Below are positions 56,570 to 64,000 of a DNA stretch of 64,000 bases, piece by piece. The notes beneath the pieces are model-generated. The model was not told the origin of the DNA and searched no databases. It worked only from the letters and a program-made list of their open reading frames with translations. The position numbers and the translations under genes are program-made. Source of the stretch: Cyathus striatus (Eukaryota > Basidiomycota > Agaricomycetes > Agaricales > Nidulariaceae); the NCBI GenBank assembly GCA_025738555.1, contig JAOVFP010000004.1, forward strand, positions 3,224,001 to 3,288,000, in the 5' to 3' direction. Position 1 is the first letter of the stretch. Every line of letters begins with the position of its first letter.

Positions 56570-58642
56570 ATGTGTCACCAGTTGGCAGAGGCCATGAATA
56601 AGCGAAATACAATCCCTATGCCAGTTGAACCAAACTCTGCAGATGAGTCACAGTCTAGCATTGAAAAACAACAGCCTTTACAGCAATCTTCACTGCATCC
56701 GGACTCACCAGCAAGAACGGAGCCCTCGATACAAGCTGTCATCCTCGAAACTCCACTGAATAAAAATGCGAATCGTAAAACAACAAACACGAAAGCAACA
56801 CCAGATGAAAAATTGACCAACCAAAGATTTCTCATAATCGAGCCTTCCGCTCCGGCGACCAATAGCCCCCCCGCTGCTGTGGCGCTGGCACCAGTAAGCA
56901 TGGTGCCTTCACTCTACTACGCCTTCGGGGAAATCGGCACGTCATCTCCTAGCGAGTCTTCAAGGATACTTTTGGTACGCCATAATTCTACTCCCGCACT
57001 GCACACTTGCATTATCACTAATGGCATTGATGTTCAGAACAAGCCCGATAATACTCAAGAGTCCTCTCCTCTCATGGCAATTTACGCGCCAACTACGAGG
57101 CTCGAACGGAATACCGGTGGTAAAGGAGCAGTTTTGGTTAACGGGAAACCCGGCTCGCCTATCGGTGATGGTAATGACAATGCTGCGAGAACTGATATAT
57201 CAGGGCATGATAAAGGAGCATTGATCTTTCACCGAGACATCTCCGCGGGTTCCTACTTGCCCAACTTGTCATTACGGGATACTAGTAGCAGCTTTACCTC
57301 GTCCACTCAGGACTCTGGTCGAGACATATCAGCGAGGAATAGCCACTCTGACACGAGTTACAAGTATAACTCGTCTGAGAAGTATAATGGATGTAGTCCT
57401 TCTTGGGAAGATAACAAGCATAGTTCCTCTGGAAAACATAAAGCTAAAAATGTCAATCCGAGCCTATTCTCAATTAAGGGTGCTGGAGGTCGGGATGACA
57501 GGATTGATTCTCAGATTCCAAGTTACGCTCGCACGACCGTGTACTGGATTGTGCACGTATATGGTCAGTCGCGAAAAGTTTCTCGCATGCATATTATGCA
57601 CTATAAACAAAATACTCTGGTCGGACTTCTACAAAACTCACTCGGTAAGTATCCTCATGCTACCTGAACATCTTAAGGTCTAGAATTAACACAACATCAC
57701 AGGCCCGTTGACCGACCAGCTTCCCGCTGACAAAATTGAATTAATCGACGACCAAGCAGCGAAATTCGCAGGTGCTTTTTATCCTGGTGGTGAGAAACTG
57801 CTAAAACTTGTGTTCGATTGTTTAGTATGCTGACACTTCCGATTTTGATGTTTAATGCATTCATATTGCTTAGCTCAGTGGGACATTAATGTTGATAATC
57901 TTCCACCACATGTTGGAAACATTATCGGCGGAGTAACCACTGATTCACGAAAATCGGATATCGGGAATAGATTTATGCGTTTCCGATTTCCACATATTTT
58001 CTTCGAGGTGTCTAGTATTAGTCCCCTATTATCCTCAAACACCACCCCAGGGCATAAGTCATCAACAGCTATTTGGAGGGCGTGGGCCAAAGGAGGAGCA
58101 AATATAGGTATGTTTAATAACACATACTATACAAATTGGTTCTAAACATCCTCGCAGGACTGGTTGCATACGGAAAGGTGTATGATGAAATCTCGGTCGA
58201 CTGGAGAATAGTTCGACGACATTTTGAAGTAATCCAGGTATTTCAGCCAGAGATCTTCACGCCAGTTCCTTATCCTCGGGATCCCTTGATGTCAGTCCGG
58301 TAAGCATCCCAAGTTGTCCTATGCTATTCATTAGAATCAATTTACCGACTGTTTAGCAGTCGAAATGATTTCCTTGTGTTCTCGACTTCATGGACAATTA
58401 TTCAGTTTCTTCGTCGAAGCCGATCCATCATGGTCTTCCTGGTTACTTTAAGCGCATTGCTTGCAGCTTTACAACCTGTCGTAAGCCAATTTTGCCGTCC
58501 TGCCGGTTGGGTATTAGCAGGAGCAGGAGTTATGTCAGGCCTAGTTTCGATTACGGCTCTTTTCGTAAGCTGGATTTTAGGCTACGTTGAATCACACGCT
58601 GCACAACAACGACAATATCACCCAGATAGACCATTTGTATAA
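56570..58642 (+). CDS. Large protein with disordered N-terminus and two C-terminal membrane helices
   Basis: Exons are 56570-57644, 57703-57786, 57874-58107, 58158-58299 and 58357-58642, giving 606 residues with consistent phases. The N-terminal 300 residues are Ser/Thr/Pro/Asn-rich and likely disordered. A folded middle follows (TVYWIVHVYGQSRKVSRMHI, ADKIELIDDQAAKFAG, AQWDINVDNLPPHVGNIIGG, TAIWRAWAKGGANIGLVAYG). Near the C-terminus two hydrophobic helices occur: IMVFLVTLSALLAALQPVVS and GVMSGLVSITALFVSWILGY. No family recognised. The start at 56570 is uncertain; 56594 is an alternative. Single copy. Confidence 0.7.
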
Positions 58643-59189
58643 CTTAGTAATTAGTTTCGTTATTACGGATACTTGATGATTGCCTAATGTTACGTACTAC
58701 TTTCTGTTGCATTTAAGAGTGAACTAGTGAGTTGGAACACTCACAATGCATTTACATCCGATCGAGTTGAAAGTTAGTAGCGCCAAAGTAGTGCGCGTGA
58801 CAGTAGGGGAATTCAAAGTTGGCGTAACACGATACGCTACAGTGATTTCTGTATCGTTACTAAGGAGAACAATCGGCGATCAGTTCGGAGTTTATAACAT
58901 TGAGATAATGCTGACAAGGACCACATCCTTTCACCTAACGAAAATATACATTTTACTAGATATATTGTCTAAACATAATAATATCTATACCACCTCCAAA
59001 TTTTTAACGAGATATAGGGGTAGGAAAAAATAAAACATAGTTAATGTGTATAGCGAAATTCTCCGTTTGAATTTCCGATCACGGTTTTCGGCAAGACTGT
59101 AGCGATTTGTCCGTAGCGACAAAACGGCCAACTTTGACTCATTCCCCTACTACTCGTTCCTGGGCTTTTCCTTCCTTCAAACCGTTTCT
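58643..59189. other. Intergenic, no gene seen
   Basis: Short frames only. Confidence 0.3.
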
Positions 59190-60075
59190 GCCTCCCTAAT
59201 CACCACTTTGATGCAAGCCCACACGAGTTTGACTATGCGTATACATACTACATTCCGTCCAAGTTCGCCAACGGCACAGTTATGATATACTTACCAGGAT
59301 ACTGCGGGTTAAGGTTTGCGTGTTTCGTTTCGCTAAGGAGAGAAGCAGGGTGTTGAGTTATGATGCTACATGGTACCACGGTTAGTTTTGCTTCTATGTA
59401 TACTTGTGTATGGGGGAGGGCTGATGAGAAGGTAGGAAAATATGGGGAAACCGGATGATAGTGGTACAATATTCAAGACACGACGATTGAAGTTCGGCTT
59501 CCACCTCCTAGGACTAATGCATACGACAGCGAAAGCACAAACGGCTTATCTTAACTGGAGTTCGTGTGGCGCAGCATGAAGCATGAGATCTTGAGAGGTT
59601 AAGTAGTCGTGCGCTAAGTACAATGTAACAGGCATCGCAGTGCTTGACGCTCTCATAAACCCAAACTAACACACCCCCAAGAACAGTCCTCGATCTTCCC
59701 TTCTATACATGTTTACTCCTACAACCAGACCCACAAGCTTCCTCTCCCCCAATTCCGCCATCGAACGGTACCTGTGCACGTACAATCGCCTCGGCACGTG
59801 TATCCATTCAGTCCTTTCTCAGCCCGTCAACCCTCTCCCCAACACTAAAGGCCGGAGATGGAGTGGATGTGAAACTACGCCTTAGAAGTTGAGGAATACG
59901 ATGGATTATTATGCGTGGTGGTTTACGGGTTTGTCTGCGATACTAGAGGCGAGGTATGCTAGGTTGCTTGTGCTTGCCAGCAGGGAGAGCTTGGACAGGG
60001 AGCTTATGGTGTGGCAGATGATGAGGAAGTTTCAGGCGGAGGTCACTGGGAATGTTGAGCATTCGGTGAATGAGG
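59190..60075 (+). pseudogene. PME-1/PPE1 remnant 4
   Basis: Plus strand. At about 59238-59330 reads YYIPSKFANGTVMIYLPGY (matching exon 2 of PPE1). At about 59735-59830 it matches SFPSPNAAIEWHLRT (SFLSPNSAIERYLCT). At 59901-60075 it reads YYAWWFTGLSAILEARYARL, then LDRELMVWQMMRKFQAEVTG, matching exon 5 to the catalytic-His region, where HLVHE has become HSVNE. The nucleophile exon is missing and there are stops between parts. Dead. Convergent with coiled-coil relic d. Confidence 0.78.
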
Positions 60076-60869
60076 TATGTTCGGGTTTTATTCGTTGGCT
60101 TTCATTTTTCGTATTTGGGACAGGGGACTCGTACTCTCGTCGTCCCTTCACCGTTCTGTTGGCGAACCCCATTTCTCTTTTCTATTTCCTTCAACGCTCA
60201 CTCTTCTGTATCTCCGCCGCACATTTCTCATCCTTCCCTTACTTCGACTTCATCGTTTTCTTATCCGACCACTAATATTCCCCACAGGACTAGCAGGGAC
60301 TAGCCAACACCTTGCACACCGCAGACGTTCGCAGGTGCGTTAACCTTAACGTACTTGGGATATTGTGATGTGGGGAAGGGATAGGGAAAGTGTGTGAAAG
60401 AGAAGGTGTCTACTAAACTGTGTATATTACATTTTCTGGTGTGTTTTTGAAAAGGTTTTCGAAATATATCATTTGTATTTGACATCTGCGCCGGGAGGGA
60501 TGTTTGCGGTTGGATTATACCCTGGACGAGTAACATACTCCACCCGTTTCCACTTACTCGTTTCCTAGTTGGATACGGTGAGAGTCATTGTCCCCGCTTA
60601 TTGGTATCCTCTCGAAACCACACGCAACTTTCGAGCGGATTAAACTGTACTGGTAAGGCTGTACTGGTTGTCAATTCGGAATCGTTGAAGTGATTTTTAA
60701 TAGGTCACACGACGGTACTGGCTTGGTTCTGGCAGGTTTAGCCTGTTCATCAGCACGCTCAACGGATCAAGTGAGCAGCTATAGGATCTTGAAGTTTCAT
60801 TTCTACAAACAGAATTACAATCGAAATTACTCTATGCGACTCTCTACCTAGATCTTAGAAACCAGAGAA
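60076..60869. other. Intergenic/decayed sequence, nothing recognised
   Basis: The 3' side of PPE1 remnant 4; an exon 6 equivalent could not be found. Confidence 0.3.
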
Positions 60870-61583
60870 GACTATCTATCTACTAATACCACGAGTCAGA
60901 CGCATCCACAGTACCCCATCCACCATCGTTGCTTTCCTCGTCCACCTCTTCCACCTCTTCCACCTCGTCAGCACTCTCTAAACTCTCCTCCTCCAAACAC
61001 GCAACCCTACTCTCCAGCTCCTTAACCAACTTCTCGGGCTCTAACCCACTTCTTCAGTTTACGCGTTTCCTCGTCCTCTACACCCTCCACCCTCACCTCG
61101 AGATCTTCAAACCGCCTACGCAGCAGCTCCTCGTTCAGTCTTTTCTCCAGAGCAGATAATTTATCTGTTAATTCGTCTTCCTTATTCTTCACCGGAATGC
61201 CGATGTTGTATGAGGGGAACGGTATGAGGGGCGGCATGAAGGGCGGCAATCCAACGTCTTCGAAGCTCATTTTGTTCTGAATCTCAGGTGTTTTATCTTC
61301 GAAATAATCCTCGGGCAGTCCAAGTTGATTAAAAATGTAGTCCTTGTAAGAGCCTGACCCTTCGGGTCGTCGGCCTTGTTGCTTAGTCTCGGATTGTTTG
61401 ACTTCAGCTTCGGTGTTGGACTTTTCAACCTCCACTCCGACTTCTGGGGCATTGGGCTCGCCAGCTAGCTCCGACTTGTTTTCCTTACGGGAAAATACCT
61501 CGCACTCGTTCATTAGCTGTTTCATGGCTTGTGATAGTCTGAGGGGATCGAACTGGGGGGGAGTTGGGGAGTGGTTGCATTTC
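60870..61583 (-). pseudogene. Coiled-coil protein family member d (frameshifted)
   Basis: Minus strand. Main frame 61525-61022 carries EVGVEVEKS, PSYNIGIPVKNKEDEL and the start of the coiled coil (LEKRLNEELLRRRFEDLEVR). At about 61040 two bases are missing relative to the paralogues (GCCCGAGAAG against GCCCTGGAGAA), so the frame ends early. The rest (KLVKELESRVACLEEESLES and an acidic tail ending DSWY) is readable in another frame to about 60885. The family start ATG (near 61583) is also out of frame. Pseudogene. Confidence 0.72.
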
Positions 61584-61693
61584 TATCGGATAAAGGTGGC
61601 GGGTAGGTGGGTGGGTGGTTGGGGCATTTTATAGGTATGTTATTGAATGGGACTGAATGAGTCGATATAGTGGGATGATTGGGGCGGAATCTA

Positions 61694-61900
61694 GATGCAA
61701 GTTTATTGAAATGTAATTTTAACTATTAGTCAACTCGGATAGTCGGCCTTGCATCGGCCCTCAATTATACCGCCTCTGAATTCCAAAGTACCAGGATTTG
61801 GATGCAAGTTTATTGAAATGTAATTTTAACTATTAGTCAACTCGAATAATCGGCCTTGCATCGGCCCTCAATTATACCGCCTCTGGATTCCAAAGTACCA
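61694..61900. repeat. Tandem duplication of a 107-bp unit
   Basis: GATGCAAGTTTATTGAAATG starts at 61694 and again at 61801, and both units end in CAAAGTACCA with only a few differences. It is immediately followed by an A-rich run (about 61916-61929). Non-coding. Confidence 0.85.
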
Positions 61901-61929
61901 ACATAATTACAATCGAAAAAAAAAAAAAT

Positions 61930-62526
61930 CTCAAGAACCTGCGAACACACACGACAATCTAACCACATACAGACTTACAACAGCCCAATCCTAACCTGAT
62001 TAGTAGCCCGCCAGTGTGACACAACAACGTTCAACTTTCGAGTCTTGCTTGAGTCGGATGCGTAACTTCATCCTCGTGCAGGGATCCTTGTCCGGAAATT
62101 TGTCATGCGCGCTGACTCATCAGCGGCCCTATGCACTGACAACTGCATAGACTTTACAAATGATATCTTGCGATGTCGTTAAGTCTATCACTACTTCCCT
62201 TGAGAAGAAAGGAGTGATACTACCCATGCAAAATTAGCCCTGCCCCAAAACGCTAGTAACCGCCCGGTAGCGCTACCGGTTGTACGTGAGCATTGAATGC
62301 TGACATTCATGCATTCATGACTCGGAATATCTACTCTCTTTGGACATCTTCCCGTAGCATCTTTTATGGTTTCCAGATCATATCTATATAAAAATCATTG
62401 CATCGTGCACCCTGAAACGTCGAGCGATTTTTCATAAAGAGGCCAGCTCGACAGAGAACCTCGCATACCTTTTTGCTTTGTTAAATTCCCCAAATACTTC
62501 GAGTCACCTTTTCATCTTTTCACATT
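61930..62526. other. Upstream region of FAD monooxygenase gene
   Basis: Contains a perfect 16-bp palindrome CCGGTAGCGCTACCGG (62264-62279) and a TATA-like TATCTATATAAAAATC (62379-62394) about 140 bp before the ATG. The palindrome has the form of a dimer-binding operator, which is inference. Confidence 0.45.
62264..62279. promoter_or_regulatory. 16-bp perfect palindrome
   Basis: CCGGTAGCGCTACCGG. It lies 248 bp before the monooxygenase ATG. CCG-inverted arms resemble sites of fungal Zn2Cys6 regulators, but this is suggestive only. Confidence 0.35.
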
Positions 62527-64000
62527 ATGTCAGCATCTGTCTTGATTGTGCGTTGCTTTTAAAATATCTCTCAAAACCACAATTTTCTGACGTCTATATA
62601 TCCCAACATATAGGTAGGCGCAGGTCCATCAGGGCTCGTTCTCGCATTATCCCTTCTCCAAAACGGGGTGTCAGTTCGCATCATCGAGAAAGAAACATCT
62701 CACAGAGTTGGCGAAAGGGGAGCAGGAGTTATGGTAAGTAATTCTCTTACACTTGTTGATCTAATAAAATTTGAACTCATTATGGTGGCACTTGAAAGCC
62801 ACGAACATTTGAGATACATAATATCTTGGGCACATTACCTGATATTTTAAAACTTGCTACTCCAATTCCAACACGCAGAACTTACGTACTGCCCGGTGGA
62901 ACCAAGCCACTTATGGACGAAGACATAGCCGATTACATTGAGCCTACATATCATACACCATATGTATGTTCATTTACCTTATTTTTTTGGATCGATACGA
63001 TCTAACGCCTATTAGACTAACCCGAAGGTTCTTGGACAGCACCATTTAGAAGCTATCCTTCGTGCTCACATTAGAAAATATGGTACCGAAGTGGAACTTG
63101 CTACAACGCTGGAAAAGTTTGAACAACATGATGACCATGTTTCGGCTCATCTTATGAAAGCAGTTGATGGCAAAGCAATCTCGGAACCCGCCAATTTCTC
63201 TTACCTTGTTGGTGCTGATGGTGCTCATAGCAATGTTCGGAAACAACTTGAACTTTCATTTCTTGGAGAGACTCTTGAAGGAGTTGATGTGAAAGTCGGA
63301 GACATAATTTTAAAAGAAGGATTGAGCCGGGAGGTATGTGTGCCGTTGTTTTGTAGAATCAACTTTTTATTCTTGCGAACATAGATCTGGCACTGCTGGG
63401 GCGAAGGCTTTCATACAAAAATGCAAGTGTTATGCATTGCTTGGGTCTGATGGTAAAAGATTATTTACACGCATACATTATTCAGGGTTACTTTACGACC
63501 TTCAGGTCAAGATCCTGAGGTGTATAACCTCATTATTAGTGGAGTCGACCTTAGCCATGTTACAGAAACCTTCGGACGTGAAGACTTAATTAGTGCAATA
63601 GAAGAAATAACAGAACGAAAAGATTTGGTATTTGGGGACATACGTTGGATCGGCAATTACCGGTACGCTAAGGTCTTCCTCCAAAGCCACTTACTGAGAA
63701 TTCTCCTCTAGGCCCAATGTTCGTATGGTAGAAAAATTTCACGTAGGCCGTATTTTTATTGCCGGAGGTGAGTATTGTTGCTCTTTCTTTGTAAGGAAGG
63801 CATCACAAACCATTTTGTAGATGCTGCCCATTGTCATAGTCCTGCCGGTGGGCAAGTGAGTGCTTTCCTTTCGCCATTTTTTTTTTGAAGTCGTCTAATT
63901 TAGACATAGGGAATGAATTCCAGCTCCCAGGATGCAGTAAGCAGTTGTTTTTTCAATACATCTGGATGTAGTAGTTGACGCCCCAAAGTTCAACCTTGGC
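62527..64000 (+). CDS. FAD-dependent (PheA/TfdB-type) monooxygenase, partial at window edge
   Basis: Flavoprotein hydroxylase of the phenol/aromatic-ring monooxygenase type. Exons read: 62527-62547 (MSASVLI), 62614-62733 (VGAGPSGLVLALSLLQNG, the FAD Rossmann motif, then RGAGVM), 62799-62963, 63016-63333 (LVGADGAHSNVRKQLE), about 63388 onward (WHCWGEG), about 63485 onward (RPSGQDPEVYNL and NVRMVEKFHVGRIFIAG), then DAAHCHSPAGGQ split by introns and GMNSSSQDA. The window ends in the exon FNLG, so about 230 C-terminal residues are missing. The exon pattern matches the relic at 1475. The readable exons show no lesion. Substrate cannot be told. Confidence 0.85.

Overview
The window is eukaryotic genomic DNA, most likely from a mushroom-forming basidiomycete (Agaricomycetes). 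Genes are split by many short GT-AG introns of about 45-65 bp. Two genes belong to the DUF6534 seven-helix membrane family typical of basidiomycetes, and there are no bacterial operon signals. I did not recognise any tRNA, rRNA or CRISPR array. The organism call is an inference from gene style.

The dominant theme is local duplication and decay. Six copies of a farnesyl-diphosphate-synthase-like gene (FPPS) lie at 0.2-1.4 kb (+, intact), 21.3-22.5 kb (-, intact), 24.6-24.9 kb (-, remnant), 33.2-34.4 kb (-, broken), 44.2-45.8 kb (-, C-terminally truncated) and 46.8-48.0 kb (+, intact). A convergent unit, made of a coiled-coil protein gene facing a protein phosphatase methylesterase (PME-1/PPE1) gene, occurs four times: 25.2-26.9, 30.4-32.3, 48.3-50.9 and 59.2-61.6 kb. 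PPE1 is intact only in the third. Another convergent unit, a cysteine-cluster/coiled-coil gene with a SUMO-interacting-like VIDLT motif facing FPPS, occurs twice (19.6-22.5 and 23.4-24.9 kb). An FAD monooxygenase is a headless pseudogene at 1.5-3.4 kb and an apparently good gene running off the right edge at 62.5-64 kb. A medium-chain dehydrogenase is intact at 4.3-5.6 kb with a remnant near 12 kb. The DUF6534 gene is a tandem pair (9.7-11.6 and 13.3-16.3 kb).

Single-copy genes are a small protein with a duplicated KDYxAAFG motif (6.5 kb), an aldo/keto reductase (16.5-18.2 kb, -), an NmrA/EasG-like NAD(P)-binding oxidoreductase (29.1-30.1 kb), a Lys/Glu-rich protein (51.2 kb, -), two very acidic proteins (52.2 and 53.2 kb, -) and a 606-residue protein with two C-terminal membrane helices (56.6-58.6 kb).

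From 34.5 to 43.7 kb is an AT-rich, gene-free nest of inverted-repeat transposons. The outer element has long terminal inverted repeats. Its left repeat is split by a 3.7-kb CACTG...CAGTG element with a 3-bp AAA target duplication. Its right repeat is split by a 2.6-kb element that itself contains three TA-flanked elements. Further small elements lie at 27.9-28.8 kb, in intron 2 of the fourth FPPS copy, at 54.4-54.8 kb and at 55.6-56.2 kb. A pogo/CENP-B-type transposase relic sits inside the last intron of the second DUF6534 gene.

Functionally, several intact FPPS copies together with an FAD monooxygenase and MDR, AKR and NmrA oxidoreductases are compatible with a terpenoid tailoring neighbourhood. 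No terpene cyclase or prenyltransferase is visible, so this remains an inference. All exon joins were made by eye using splice signals, frame and comparison between the copies in this window.
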